Shown here: piece after piece, positions 8,416 to 17,788 of the stretch
Layout of the letters: each line of letters begins with the position of its first letter
Numbering within the stretch: the stretch's first letter is position 1
Origin: Microbacterium lacus
GTDB taxonomy: Bacteria; Actinomycetota; Actinomycetes; Actinomycetales; Microbacteriaceae
Assembly: GCF_002812805.1 (NCBI RefSeq)
Contig: NZ_NMUM01000030.1
Location: 248,001-312,000, forward strand
Direction of reading: 5' to 3'
Length of the DNA: 64,000 nucleotides
Notes under the pieces: model-generated
What the model was told of the DNA's origin: nothing
What the model saw: the letters and a program-made list of their open reading frames with translations, nothing else
Database searches by the model: none
Made by a program: the position numbers and the translations under genes

Positions 8416-9524
8416 AGCACTTCCCCCTGTCCGCTCAGCTTCAAGGCATCCACAACACCCTTCACGCGCTGCGCGTGCTCACTGGTCGTGACGAGGAGAG
8501 CGTCCTCGGTGTCGACGATGACGATGTCCTGCACGCCGATGACACTGATCACACGCTTGGTCTGAGAGACGACGATGCCGCTCGAGGCATCCGCCAGCAC
8601 CCGTGCGTTGCCGCCGAGGATGGCGAGTTCGCCCCGGCCACGGGAGTTCAGTTTCGCGAGGCTGGCGAAGTCCCCGACGTCGTCCCAGTCGAAGTGCCCC
8701 GGAATGACGGCCAGCCGGCCGCGTTCAGCCGCCGGCTCGGCGACGGCGTAGTCGATCGCGATCTTCTTCAGCGTGGGCCAGATGCGGTCCACGACCGGAC
8801 CCCGACGGTCGCGGTCGTCCCAGGCCTCGGCGAGCTCCATGAGCCCGGCGTGCAGCTCGGGCTCGTTGCGCTCGAGCTCGGCCAGCAGCACATCGGCGCG
8901 CGAAATGAACATGCCCGCGTTCCAGAGGTACGACCGGTCGGCGAAGTATTCCTTGGCGGTATCGAGGTCGGGCTTCTCGACGAATCGTTCGACAGCGGCG
9001 GCCTCGGGCGCGCCCTCGACGACGAGTTCGTCGCCCTTCTTGATGTAGCCGAAGCCGACGGATGGCTCGGACGGCTGAATTCCGATCGTGCAGATGTACC
9101 CGTCGCGCGCGACGGCGACGGCCTGCTGCACCGCGAACTCGAACGTCCGCATGCCACGGATCACGTGGTCGGCCGCGAACGAACCGATGATCACGTCGGG
9201 CTCACGGCGCGAGAGCACCGCCGCCGCGAGGCCGATCGCCGCTGCCGAATCCCGCGGCTCGGACTCGAGCAGAACGTTGGCGTCGGGTATGCCGGGCAGC
9301 TCAGCTTCCACGGCCGCACGGTGGGCGCGACCCGTGACGACCGCGATGCGGTCCTCGCCCGAGAGCGGCGCGAGCCGATCCCAGGTGTCGCGCAGAAGTG
9401 TCTGCCCCGAACCGGTCAGGTCGTGCAGAAACTTCGGGGCGTCAGCGCGCGAGAGCGGCCACAGTCTGCTTCCCACGCCGCCGGCCGGGATGACGGCGTA
9501 GAAGCCTTCTATCGGTTGTGCCAT
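8412..9524 (-). CDS. manC: Mannose-1-phosphate guanylyltransferase
   Basis: Makes GDP-mannose from mannose-1-phosphate and GTP for glycan and lipoglycan synthesis. The 370-residue protein opens with FYAVIPAGGVGSRLWPLSR (residues 8-26), the GxGxRLWPLSR nucleotide-binding signature, then FLHDLTGSGQTLL. Later come FVEKPDL and WNAGMFISRADV, both typical of the family. There is no C-terminal isomerase domain, so it is the single-function form. The ATG at 9524 was chosen because the signature starts directly after it; the longer open frame upstream has no recognisable domain. It is divergent from sdhC and co-directional with the nucleoside hydrolase gene. Confidence 0.92.
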   Translation of the reverse strand: MAQPIEGFYAVIPAGGVGSRLWPLSRADAPKFLHDLTGSGQTLLRDTWDRLAPLSGEDRIAVVTGRAHRAAVEAELPGIPDANVLLESEPRDSAAAIGLAAAVLSRREPDVIIGSFAADHVIRGMRTFEFAVQQAVAVARDGYICTIGIQPSEPSVGFGYIKKGDELVVEGAPEAAAVERFVEKPDLDTAKEYFADRSYLWNAGMFISRADVLLAELERNEPELHAGLMELAEAWDDRDRRGPVVDRIWPTLKKIAIDYAVAEPAAERGRLAVIPGHFDWDDVGDFASLAKLNSRGRGELAILGGNARVLADASSGIVVSQTKRVISVIGVQDIVIVDTEDALLVTTSEHAQRVKGVVDALKLSGQGEVL

Positions 9525-9574
9525 GCAGTCAGGGTAGCCGCGGCGCTCCCCCGCCATCGAACCCGCGCAAAGTT

Positions 9575-9605
9575 TCTCGATGTCGAGATAGTTAGGATGG
9601 CCTAA
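9575..9605 (+). promoter_or_regulatory. Paired palindromes in the manC-sdhC divergent region
   Basis: Two perfect dyads lie back to back: TCTCGA-TG-TCGAGA at 9575-9588 and TTAGG-ATGG-CCTAA at 9592-9605. The second resembles the core of a DtxR/IdeR iron box (TTAGG...CCTAA), though it is 14 bp rather than 19. They sit about 100 bp before the sdhC start. Iron-responsive or other control of sdhCDAB is an inference. Confidence 0.4.
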
Positions 9606-9702
9606 TCGCCGCACCCGCGCAGAGCGGGAATAGGATGTTCGTAGCGCTCGAGCCGCGTCGGCCCGGCGCATCCGTACCTCGCACCGATCAGGGAGGACGA
9701 CC

Positions 9703-10131
9703 GTGTCCGCAGACACCCGCCAGGCACTGTCGATCTCAGAGACCACCTCCAAGCGCCCGGCCGGCACGCTCTATCGCGGCCGTGAGGGCATGTGGTCCTG
9801 GGTTCTACACCGCATCACCGGCGTCGCCATTTTCTTCTTCCTCTTGGTGCACGTGCTCGACACGGCACTCATCCGCGTCTCGCCCGAGGCATACGACGCC
9901 GTCATCGGCTTCTACAAGAACCCGATCATGGGTCTTGGCGAGGTCGTCCTGGTCGCGGCGATCGCATACCACGCGTTCAACGGCCTGCGCATCATCGCGA
10001 TCGACTTCTGGTCGAAGGGCGCGAAGTACCAGCGCCAGATGTTCTGGATCGTCATCGGGGTCTGGGTCGTCACGATGGCCGCCTTCACACCCCGACATCT
10101 CATCAACGTCTTCGCGGGAGGTGGTGAGTGA
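9703..10131 (+). CDS. sdhC: Succinate dehydrogenase cytochrome b556 subunit
   Basis: Membrane anchor of complex II that binds haem b and quinone. The 142-residue protein has three hydrophobic helices. HRITGVAIFFFLLVHVLD (about residues 36-53) carries the conserved His/Arg of SdhC, and YHAFNGLR around residue 90 is the usual haem-side motif. The start is a GTG preceded by GGGAGGACGACC. It is the first gene of sdhCDAB and its stop overlaps the sdhD start. Confidence 0.93.
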   Translation: MSADTRQALSISETTSKRPAGTLYRGREGMWSWVLHRITGVAIFFFLLVHVLDTALIRVSPEAYDAVIGFYKNPIMGLGEVVLVAAIAYHAFNGLRIIAIDFWSKGAKYQRQMFWIVIGVWVVTMAAFTPRHLINVFAGGGE

Positions 10132-10586
10132 TGTCCAGCAACACCCTGGCCGCTCCCCGTTCGCCCTACGCTCGACCGAAGCGCCGCGGCGTCAACCTCG
10201 AGAAGTGGGGTTGGGTCTACATGCGTGTCTCCGGCGCGATCCTCGTCGTCCTGATCTTCGGGCACCTCTTCGCCAACCTGATGGTCGGCGATGGAATCCA
10301 CGGAATCGACTTCGGATTCGTCGCGGGCAAGCTGGCAAACCCGCTCTGGCAGTGGTGGGACGTCGCGATGCTCTGGCTCGCGTTGATCCATGGCGGCAAC
10401 GGCATGCGCACCATCGTCAACGACTACGTCACGCACCAGACCGCGCGCCGCGTGCTGGTGTGGGCGATCGGGCTATCGGCCGGATTCCTGATCATCCTCG
10501 GCACCCTCGTTGTCTTCACGTTCGACCCCTGCATCGGGGTCACCGAATCGAGCACCCTCTGGGAGACGTGCCAGGCCGCTGCCTGA
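10131..10586 (+). CDS. sdhD: Succinate dehydrogenase hydrophobic anchor subunit
   Basis: Second membrane anchor of complex II. The 151-residue protein begins with a basic Pro/Arg-rich tail and has three membrane helices. [11 protein letters not shown] and [13 protein letters not shown] are the haem/quinone-side motifs of actinobacterial SdhD. The start is the ATG that shares its A with the sdhC stop (TGATG); an in-frame GTG one codon earlier (10128) is an equally placed alternative relative to the GGGAGG ribosome site. Confidence 0.92.
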   Translation: MSSNTLAAPRSPYARPKRRGVNLEKWGWVYMRVSGAILVVLIFGHLFANLMVGDGIHGIDFGFVAGKLANPLWQWWDVAMLWLALIHGGNGMRTIVNDYVTHQTARRVLVWAIGLSAGFLIILGTLVVFTFDPCIGVTESSTLWETCQAAA

Positions 10587-10626
10587 CGCACGATCCCCAA
10601 CGACCCCTCTCAGTAAGGCACCCCCT

Positions 10627-12432
10627 GTGACGACGACCGTGACCGGCACCGACAGCAAGACCGACGTGCACCACCATCAGTTCGACATCGTCATCGTCGG
10701 CGCCGGCGGCGCCGGCATGCGCGCGGCGATCGAGGCAGGTCCGCACGCGAAGACCGCGGTGATCTCGAAGCTCTACCCCACGCGCTCCCATACGGGCGCC
10801 GCGCAGGGCGGTATGGCCGCCGCGCTGGCGAACGTCGAAGAGGATTCGTGGGAGTGGCACACCTTCGACACCGTCAAGGGCGGCGACTACCTCGTCGACC
10901 AGGACGCGGCCGAGATCCTCGCGAAAGAGGCGATCGACGCGGTCATCGACCTCGAGAACATGGGTCTGCCCTTCAACCGCACGCCCGAAGGCAAGATCGA
11001 CCAGCGCCGCTTCGGCGGGCACACGGCCGACCACGGCAAGACGCCCGTCCGCCGCGCCTGCTACGCCGCCGACCGCACCGGTCACATGATTCTGCAGACG
11101 CTGTTCCAGAACTGCGTCAAGCTCGGCATCAACTTCTTCAACGAGTTCTACGTGCTCGACCTGCTGACATCGAAGGATGCCGACGGCAAGACCCAGACGT
11201 CGGGTGTCGTCGCGTACGAACTCTCGACGGGCGACCTGCACGTCTTCCACGCCAAGGCGGTCATCTTCGCGACCGGCGGCTTCGGCAAGATCTACAAGAC
11301 GACGTCCAACGCGCACACCCTCACGGGCGACGGCGTCGGCATCGTCTGGCGCAAGGGCCTGCCCCTCGAGGACATGGAGTTCTTCCAGTTCCACCCGACA
11401 GGGCTCGCAGGTCTCGGCATCCTTTTGACGGAGGGCGCCCGAGGCGAGGGCGCGATCCTCCGAAATGCGAGTGGTGAGCGCTTCATGGAACGCTACGCGC
11501 CCACCATCAAGGACCTCGCGCCACGTGACATCGTGAGTCGCTGTATGCAGCAGGAGGTCGCAGAAGGTCGCGGCGCCGGTCCTCACAAGGACTACGTGCT
11601 GCTCGACTGCACGCACCTGGGTGCCGAGGTGCTCGAGACGAAGCTCCCGGACATCACCGAATTCGCGCGCACCTACCTCGGCGTCGACCCGGTCGTCGAG
11701 CCGGTTCCCGTCATGCCGACCGCGCACTACGCGATGGGCGGCATCCCCACGAACGTGGCCGCCGAAGTGCTCGCCGACAATAACACCGTCGTGCCGGGGC
11801 TCTACGCCGCCGGCGAGTGCGCGTGCGTCTCGGTGCACGGATCGAACCGCCTCGGTACGAACTCGCTGCTCGACATCAACGTGTTCGGCAAGCGCGCCGG
11901 CAAGAACGCCGTCGAATATGTCAAAACCGCCGACTTCGTGCCGCTCCCCGAAGACCCCGCGGGCGCCGTCCGCGACCTGATCGAGGGTCTGCGTGCCGGA
12001 ACGGGCACCGAGCGCATCTCGGTTCTGCGCAAGACGCTGCAGGAAGAGATGGACAAGAACGCGCAGGTGTTCCGCACCGACGAGTCCCTCACCCATGTCC
12101 TGAACGTCATCGAAGAACTCCGCGAGCGCTTCTTGAACATCCACGTCGACGACAAGGGCAGGCGCTACAACACCGACCTGCTCGAGGCCGTCGAGCTCGG
12201 CTTCCTCCTCGACATCGCCGAGGTTGTCGTCGTGACGGCCCGCAACCGCAAGGAAAGCCGTGGCGGCCACATGCGCGACGACTTCCCCAAGCGCGACGAC
12301 GAGGTCTACATGAAGCACACGATGGCCTACCTCACCGGCGATCCGCACTCGTCGAAGGCCGACGACCATATTTCGCTCGATTGGAAACCCGTCGTGATCA
12401 CGCGCTACCAGCCGATGGAGAGGAAGTACTGA
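10627..12432 (+). CDS. sdhA: Succinate dehydrogenase flavoprotein subunit
   Basis: Catalytic subunit of complex II; oxidises succinate to fumarate with covalent FAD. The 601-residue length is standard. [19 protein letters not shown] (residues 19-37) is the FAD dinucleotide fold, and [16 protein letters not shown] carries the His that links FAD covalently. HPTGL and the C-terminal [11 protein letters not shown] segment complete the active-site pattern. The GTG at 10627 was chosen, since the domain starts about 18 codons later and the further upstream frame is the sdhD gene read out of phase. The stop overlaps the sdhB start (TGATG). Confidence 0.96.
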   Translation: MTTTVTGTDSKTDVHHHQFDIVIVGAGGAGMRAAIEAGPHAKTAVISKLYPTRSHTGAAQGGMAAALANVEEDSWEWHTFDTVKGGDYLVDQDAAEILAKEAIDAVIDLENMGLPFNRTPEGKIDQRRFGGHTADHGKTPVRRACYAADRTGHMILQTLFQNCVKLGINFFNEFYVLDLLTSKDADGKTQTSGVVAYELSTGDLHVFHAKAVIFATGGFGKIYKTTSNAHTLTGDGVGIVWRKGLPLEDMEFFQFHPTGLAGLGILLTEGARGEGAILRNASGERFMERYAPTIKDLAPRDIVSRCMQQEVAEGRGAGPHKDYVLLDCTHLGAEVLETKLPDITEFARTYLGVDPVVEPVPVMPTAHYAMGGIPTNVAAEVLADNNTVVPGLYAAGECACVSVHGSNRLGTNSLLDINVFGKRAGKNAVEYVKTADFVPLPEDPAGAVRDLIEGLRAGTGTERISVLRKTLQEEMDKNAQVFRTDESLTHVLNVIEELRERFLNIHVDDKGRRYNTDLLEAVELGFLLDIAEVVVVTARNRKESRGGHMRDDFPKRDDEVYMKHTMAYLTGDPHSSKADDHISLDWKPVVITRYQPMERKY

Positions 12433-13214
12433 TGTCCTCCACGCTCGTCGTAGAGACGACCGACGCCCAGGCCGAAACCGAGGTCGTGAACGACACGGGC
12501 ATCCAGTCCTTTCTGGTGACCTTCATCGTCCGCCGCTTCGACCCCGAAGTGGACGACGAACCGCGCTGGGTCGACTACGACGTCGAGCTCTACTCGACCG
12601 ACCGTGTGCTCGATGCCCTGCACAAGATCAAGTGGGAGGTCGACGGTTCGCTGTCGTTCCGCCGCTCGTGCGCCCACGGCATCTGCGGATCCGACGCCAT
12701 GCGCATCAACGGTCGCAACCGGCTGGCCTGCAAGACGCTCATCAAGGACCTCGACATCTCGCAGCCCATCTACGTCGAGGCGATCAAGGGGCTGCCGCTC
12801 GAGAAGGACCTGATCGTCGACATGGAGCCGTTCTTCGCGTCGTTCCGCGAGGTCAAGCCGTTCCTCATCTCGAACACCGCACCCGAGCCGGGCAAGGAGC
12901 GAGTGCAGTCGATCGTCAACCGCGAGATCTTCGACGACACCACCAAGTGCATCCTGTGTGCCGCGTGCACCTCGTCGTGCCCCGTGTTCTGGACCGACGG
13001 ACAGTACTTCGGCCCCGCCGCGATCGTCAACGCGCACCGCTTCATCTTCGACTCGCGTGACGACGCGGGCGACATGCGCCTCGACATCCTGAACGACAAA
13101 GAGGGCGTGTGGCGCTGCCGCACGACCTTCAACTGCACGGATGCCTGCCCGCGCGGCATTCAGGTGACCCAGGCGATCGCCGAGGTCAAGCAGGCTATCC
13201 TCCGCGGCAAGTAG
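12432..13214 (+). CDS. sdhB: Succinate dehydrogenase iron-sulfur subunit
   Basis: Electron-transfer subunit of complex II. The 260-residue protein has all three cluster motifs in order: CAHGICGSDAMRINGRNRLAC for [2Fe-2S] (around residue 80), CILCAACTSSCPVF for [4Fe-4S] (around residue 174) and CRTTFNCTDACPRG for [3Fe-4S] (around residue 230). The ATG shares one base with the sdhA stop, so expression is coupled. It is the last gene of the sdh operon proper. Confidence 0.96.
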   Translation: MSSTLVVETTDAQAETEVVNDTGIQSFLVTFIVRRFDPEVDDEPRWVDYDVELYSTDRVLDALHKIKWEVDGSLSFRRSCAHGICGSDAMRINGRNRLACKTLIKDLDISQPIYVEAIKGLPLEKDLIVDMEPFFASFREVKPFLISNTAPEPGKERVQSIVNREIFDDTTKCILCAACTSSCPVFWTDGQYFGPAAIVNAHRFIFDSRDDAGDMRLDILNDKEGVWRCRTTFNCTDACPRGIQVTQAIAEVKQAILRGK

Positions 13215-13221
13215 CCACCTC

Positions 13222-14436
13222 GTGACCGGCGCGCCTCCCCTCGAGATCCGCCGGTCACGTGTTGCGGTGACCGCCGCGTATGCGGCTCAGGGCCTCGGTT
13301 ATGCCGTTGTCGTGACGTCCTTGCCGTCCTTCACGGGGCGTCTCGGCATCGACGACGTCGCGGTGTCGCTCATTGTGCTGCTGGTCTGCGCCACGGCGGC
13401 CGGCGGCTCGGTCGTCGCCGATCTGCTCGCGCGCTGGCGAGGAAGTCGGACAGCCCTCGCCGCGGGATTGATCGTCCAGGCCGCCGCGTTCGCCGTGATC
13501 GCACTCGGTCCGCCCTTGCCTGTTTTCGTGGCCGCCTTCGGTGTCTACGGGCTCGGTCTCGGCGCGGTCGACGCATCCGCCGCCATGCAGGGTGTGCTCA
13601 TCCAGCGTCGCTACCGCCGCGACATCATGGGCGCCTTCTTCGCCGCGTACACCGCGGCCGCGATCGTTGGGGCACTCGTTGTGGCAGGATCCGCCGCGAT
13701 CTCGATCGGCCCCGCCCTGGCGCTCGGCGCCGCCGCCGTCGTTGCGGTCGCGGTTGCTGCCAACGGCACGCGAGCCTTCGACCGCGCCCGCGCCGCCGCA
13801 CCGGTCGGTGAACGACCGCGCATCCCGCTCCCCCGTCGCGGAATCTGGCTGTTCGGATTTGTCATTCTGGTGGCATTCACCCTCGATTCCGGTGTCAGCA
13901 CCTGGAGCACGATCTATCTCAACGACGATCTCGTCTCCGGTGCGGCGATCGCACCGCTCGGTTATGCCGCCTACCAGGTCGCGATCCTGGTGACGCGTCT
14001 CACGACGGACCGCGCGACCGGACGGTGGGGGCGCACCGCGGTCGTCGTGACGGCGACGGCGGTCTCGATTGTGGGGCTGGTCCTGGTCGCGGCACTCCCG
14101 TGGACGATCGCGGCGATCGTCGGATTCGCTCTCGCCGGAGTTGCGGTCGGAGCGCTCGTGCCGCTGTCGTTCACGTCCGCGGGGGCGCTCGCACCCGCCC
14201 GGGGCGATGAGGTGATCGCGCGCGTCAACCTGTTCAACTATGCCGGCGCGGTCCTTGGGGCGGTTCTGCTGGGACTCCTCGCCGATGCCCCCGGACTTGG
14301 CGTCGCCTTCCTGCTTCCCGCCCTGATGCTGGTGCCGATCCTGTTCCTCGCCCGGCGTTTCGGTCGGGCGGTTGCGGCGACCGAGTCATCCGCCGGCGCC
14401 TCGGCGTATGCGGACGGCGCCGACCCGAGTCGCTAG
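13222..14436 (+). CDS. MFS transporter
   Basis: A 404-residue integral membrane protein with about twelve hydrophobic segments and short basic loops such as LLARWRGSRTAL after the second helix, as in major facilitator proteins. The overall pattern fits a small-molecule exporter or sugar-type MFS; no substrate motif is recognisable. The GTG start is only 7 nt after the sdhB stop, so it is probably read through from the sdh operon, though a functional link is not evident. A YihY-type gene follows 9 nt downstream. Confidence 0.8.
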   Translation: MTGAPPLEIRRSRVAVTAAYAAQGLGYAVVVTSLPSFTGRLGIDDVAVSLIVLLVCATAAGGSVVADLLARWRGSRTALAAGLIVQAAAFAVIALGPPLPVFVAAFGVYGLGLGAVDASAAMQGVLIQRRYRRDIMGAFFAAYTAAAIVGALVVAGSAAISIGPALALGAAAVVAVAVAANGTRAFDRARAAAPVGERPRIPLPRRGIWLFGFVILVAFTLDSGVSTWSTIYLNDDLVSGAAIAPLGYAAYQVAILVTRLTTDRATGRWGRTAVVVTATAVSIVGLVLVAALPWTIAAIVGFALAGVAVGALVPLSFTSAGALAPARGDEVIARVNLFNYAGAVLGAVLLGLLADAPGLGVAFLLPALMLVPILFLARRFGRAVAATESSAGASAYADGADPSR

Positions 14437-14445
14437 CCTGGGGGC

Positions 14446-15690
14446 GTGAGTTCCCGACGATCGTCCGACCCCGAGGTGTATCCCGACGGCCCGGACGATG
14501 AGGGCGCGGCGGGCCGCACTGACGACGACGACGCCGGACGCTGGGAGTCCGCGCAGGAGACGCTCCGGCGCCACCTCGAAGAGCCGGTGCAACGCGCGAC
14601 GCAACTGACCCGGCGGACGCTCGCCTGGTTTCCGATCCGGGTATGGCGGCACTTCCTGCGTCACAACGGGTTTCTGCTCGCGGCAGGGGTGAGTTACCAG
14701 TCGCTGTTCGCGATCTTCGGTGTTATCTACCTGGCGTTCGCGGTGGTCGGGCTGTGGATCGGTGCGAGTCCCGCGGCGATCGATCGGATGATCGACATCA
14801 TCAACGAGTACATCCCGAACCTGATCAGCGAGAACGGGCTGGTCACCCCGGAACAGGTGGAGTCTGTCACCACCGCCACGGCGACGACCCTCGGCATCAC
14901 GGGGGCCGTCGCGCTCGTCGTCGTCGTGTGGACGGCGATCGGATTCATCACCTACGCCCGCCGGGCCGTGCGAGATATCTTCGGCCTCCCCTTCGATACC
15001 CGCTCGTACGTCCTCTTGAAGGCCCGCGACTTCCTCGCGGCCGTGATCCTCGCCGTCGCACTTCTCGTCGGCTTCGCCGTCAGCGGCATCGCCACCTGGG
15101 CCCTGACGCTGCTGTTCACCCTTTTCGGGATCGGGGATCTGAGCGTGCTGTCGAACGTGACCGCGCGAACGGTGTCCCTGCTGGTCTCGTTCGCGATCAA
15201 CGGGGCCGCGCTGGCCGCACTGTTCCGGTTCCTGACGGGGGCGGCACTCGCCTGGCACCGGATCTGGCCGGGCGCCCTGCTCGGCGGTGCAGCAATCACC
15301 GTGCTGCAGGTGGGCGCTGGTGTGCTCCTGATCTACACACCCTCGAACCCTCTCCTGGCCACCTTCGCTGTGCTGATCGGGTTTCTGCTGTGGTTCCGCC
15401 TGATCGGCATCGTCATCCTGGTCGCGGGGGCGTGGATCGCGGTCGGCGCCGCCGATCGAAACCTCGCACTGACGGAGCGCACGGAAGAAGAGGCGCGGCT
15501 CGACGAGTACCGGGCGCTGCTCGTGGCCGCGGAGGTCCGCCTACGCGAAGCACGGCTGACACGCGACACCGCGCCCTGGTATCGCTCCTGGCGCGCGGGC
15601 CGCGATGTGCGCCTGGCCGAAGATGAGCTCGCACGCCTCCGGGCTGATCCCCCGCCGGAGCCGAAAACCCGCGGCTTCCTGCTCGACTGA
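14446..15690 (+). CDS. YihY/BrkB-family inner membrane protein
   Basis: A 414-residue protein of the YihY/virulence factor BrkB family, whose molecular role is unsettled. About 65 acidic and Asp-rich residues precede a domain of roughly six hydrophobic helices. The domain starts near VWRHFLRHNGFLLAAGVSYQSLFAIF, and the AGVSYQSLFAIFG pattern is the family hallmark. The C-terminal 70 residues are charged and probably cytoplasmic. It follows the MFS gene by 9 nt with a GTG start and may be co-transcribed. Confidence 0.85.
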   Translation: MSSRRSSDPEVYPDGPDDEGAAGRTDDDDAGRWESAQETLRRHLEEPVQRATQLTRRTLAWFPIRVWRHFLRHNGFLLAAGVSYQSLFAIFGVIYLAFAVVGLWIGASPAAIDRMIDIINEYIPNLISENGLVTPEQVESVTTATATTLGITGAVALVVVVWTAIGFITYARRAVRDIFGLPFDTRSYVLLKARDFLAAVILAVALLVGFAVSGIATWALTLLFTLFGIGDLSVLSNVTARTVSLLVSFAINGAALAALFRFLTGAALAWHRIWPGALLGGAAITVLQVGAGVLLIYTPSNPLLATFAVLIGFLLWFRLIGIVILVAGAWIAVGAADRNLALTERTEEEARLDEYRALLVAAEVRLREARLTRDTAPWYRSWRAGRDVRLAEDELARLRADPPPEPKTRGFLLD

Positions 15691-15742
15691 GCATCGGAGC
15701 GTAGCGCGGAGCGTGTCGGGGGCCGTGGCTACAGTAGATCGC

Positions 15743-16591
15743 GTGCCTCGACCCATCCGTATCGCCTCTGTCAACGTCAACGGAATCCGGGCGGCGGTGC
15801 GCAACGGCATGGCTGGATGGCTCGACCGGGCAGACGTTGACATCCTGGCGCTGCAAGAGGTGCGCGCCGAGCTCTCGCACGTCGAGAGTGCGCTGCCCGG
15901 GTGGAACCTCGTCCACGACGAGTCGCTCACCAAGGGGCGCTCAGGGGTCGCCGTGGCCAGCCGATTGCCGATCGCGGCCTGGCGTGTCGAGCTCGGCGAC
16001 GAGACGGTCGACTCGCGCGGCCGATGGATCGAGGCCGACATCGACGTCGATGGCGAGCGCCTGACCGTCGTCAGCGCCTACGTGCACTCCGGCGAAGACG
16101 GTACCCCCCGTCAGGACGCCAAGTACGGATTCCTCGACGCGATGGAGCGCCGGATGCCCGACCTCGCCGCCGACGGCTCACTCGCCGTCATCATGGGCGA
16201 CCTGAACGTCGGCCACCGCACGCTCGACATCAAGAACTGGAAGGGCAACGTCAAGAAGGCCGGGTTCCTCCCGCGCGAACGGGCGTACTTCGATCGGTTC
16301 CTCGGCGACGCCGGCGAGCCCGTGACGGGCGTCGACGGTTCGGTCGGGACGGGGCTCGGATGGGTCGACGTGGGGCGCCGCTTCCACGGCGAGGTGGACG
16401 GGCCATACACGTGGTGGTCGAATCGCGGTCAGGCCTTCGACAACGACACCGGCTGGCGCATCGACTATCAGCTGGCAGCACCCGCTCTCGCGGACCGAGT
16501 CACCGACTACCGAGTCGCCCGGGCGGCCGCCTACTCGGAGCGGTGGAGCGATCACGCGCCGGTCATCGTGGACTACCTGCTCGGCCGGTAG
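15743..16591 (+). CDS. xth: Exodeoxyribonuclease III
   Basis: AP endonuclease / 3'-5' exonuclease of base-excision repair. The 282-residue protein has the family blocks IRIASVNVNGIRAA at the N-terminus (metal-binding Asn), LQEVRAE (catalytic Glu), MGDLNVGH mid-protein (Asp-x-Asn) and WSDHAPV at the end (catalytic Asp-His). The GTG at 15743 starts right at the domain; the same frame is open for 46 more codons upstream, but they overlap the preceding gene and have no family similarity. trpS follows on the same strand after 67 nt. Confidence 0.94.
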   Translation: MPRPIRIASVNVNGIRAAVRNGMAGWLDRADVDILALQEVRAELSHVESALPGWNLVHDESLTKGRSGVAVASRLPIAAWRVELGDETVDSRGRWIEADIDVDGERLTVVSAYVHSGEDGTPRQDAKYGFLDAMERRMPDLAADGSLAVIMGDLNVGHRTLDIKNWKGNVKKAGFLPRERAYFDRFLGDAGEPVTGVDGSVGTGLGWVDVGRRFHGEVDGPYTWWSNRGQAFDNDTGWRIDYQLAAPALADRVTDYRVARAAAYSERWSDHAPVIVDYLLGR

Positions 16592-16658
16592 ACCCGACAG
16601 CGCCGGCCTCCGGGCGACGGCGACCGGGCTGAGGCATCCCGCAACCTAGAATCGACGA

Positions 16659-17663
16659 GTGAGCAAAGCGCGCCTGTACTCCGGAATGCAGCCCTCGGCC
16701 GATTCCCTCCAGATCGGCAACTACATCGGTGCGCTGCTGCAGTGGCGCGATCTGCAGGAGTCCTACGATGCGTTCTTCTCCGTCGTCGATCTGCACGCGC
16801 TGACCCAGCCCAACGACCCCGCCGAGCTACGCGAGAAGACCCGCCGCACAGCCGCGCAGTACATCGCCGCCGGCATCGAGCCCGCCAAGTCGACGCTGTA
16901 CGTGCAGTCGCATGTGCCCGCTCATGCCGAGCTCGCGTGGATCCTCGGCACGCTGACGGGCTTCGGCGAGGCGGGTCGCATGACCCAGTTCAAGGACAAG
17001 TCGAGCCGGTACGGCCAGGATGCGACATCCGTCGGTCTCTTCACGTATCCCGTGTTGATGGCGGCCGACATCCTGCTGTACCAGACCGCGGTCGTGCCTG
17101 TCGGCGATGACCAGAAGCAGCACATCGAGCTGACGCGCGACCTCGCCGAGCGCTTCAACGCACGCTACGGCGAGACGTTCCGCGTGCCCATGCCGATGAT
17201 CCAGCAGGAGTCCGCCCGCATCTACGACCTGCAGAATCCGCTGGCCAAGATGTCGAAGTCGGCGGAGTCGGATGCGGGTGTGCTCTGGTTGCTCGATGAC
17301 CCGGCCGCGACCGCGAAGAAGGTCATGCGCGCGGTCACCGACAGCGACGGCACGGTGCGGTACGACCGCGAGAAGAAGCCGGGCGTCTCGAACCTGCTCG
17401 TGATCTACGCGGCGCTGACCGGGCGTCAGATCCCCTCGATCGAGGACGAGTACGCGGGGCGCGGGTACGGCGACTTCAAGAGGGGTCTCGCAGACGTCGT
17501 GGTGTCGGAGTTCGAGCCCGTCCGCGCGCGGGCGCTTGAGTTGCTCGACGACCCGGCAGAGCTCGACCGTGTGCTTGCGGCCAACGCCGACCGAGCGGAA
17601 GCCGTCGCCGACACGACCCTCGACGCCGTGTACGAGCGCGTCGGGCTGCTCCGCCGCCGCTGA
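16659..17663 (+). CDS. trpS: Tryptophanyl-tRNA synthetase
   Basis: Charges tRNA-Trp. The 334-residue length is normal for the bacterial class I enzyme. GMQPSADSLQIGNYIGAL near residues 9-26 includes the HIGH-equivalent (IGNY), and KMSKSAES near residue 199 is the KMSKS loop. The GTG start is directly before the conserved SKARLYSGMQP. It stands alone; the region after its stop holds a palindromic element that may act as its terminator. Confidence 0.95.
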   Translation: MSKARLYSGMQPSADSLQIGNYIGALLQWRDLQESYDAFFSVVDLHALTQPNDPAELREKTRRTAAQYIAAGIEPAKSTLYVQSHVPAHAELAWILGTLTGFGEAGRMTQFKDKSSRYGQDATSVGLFTYPVLMAADILLYQTAVVPVGDDQKQHIELTRDLAERFNARYGETFRVPMPMIQQESARIYDLQNPLAKMSKSAESDAGVLWLLDDPAATAKKVMRAVTDSDGTVRYDREKKPGVSNLLVIYAALTGRQIPSIEDEYAGRGYGDFKRGLADVVVSEFEPVRARALELLDDPAELDRVLAANADRAEAVADTTLDAVYERVGLLRRR

Positions 17664-17685
17664 GCCGGCCCGGGCGCACTCACCC

Positions 17686-17786
17686 GCGTTCACAATTCAG
17701 TCCGCAGGCCGCATCCGTCGGTGCCGACCGCGAGATTCCGCGGGCTGGCCTCGATGGGCCGCTCGCGCAGACTGAATTGTGAACGC
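17686..17786. repeat. 101-bp palindromic element, copy 1
   Basis: A perfect 17-bp inverted repeat (GCGTTCACAATTCAGTC at 17686-17702 and its complement at 17770-17786) encloses a 67-bp GC-rich interior with its own small hairpin (CCGCG-AGATTC-CGCGG). Its right end is 2 bp from the stop codon of the DUF559 gene. A second, diverged element with the same AATTCAGTC / GACTGAATT cores lies on the other side of that gene. It resembles a REP/MITE-like element and could also terminate trpS. Confidence 0.75.
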
Positions 17787-17788
17787 CA

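Noticed and set aside
10540..12369. A 609-codon open frame on the minus strand opposite sdhA
   Set aside because: It is an antisense shadow: no domain, Arg/Val/Glu-rich composition, and sdhA has full-length family motifs on the other strand.
15605..15742. N-terminal extension of exonuclease III
   Set aside because: These 46 codons overlap the end of the YihY gene and show no family similarity; the conserved protein starts at the GTG at 15743.
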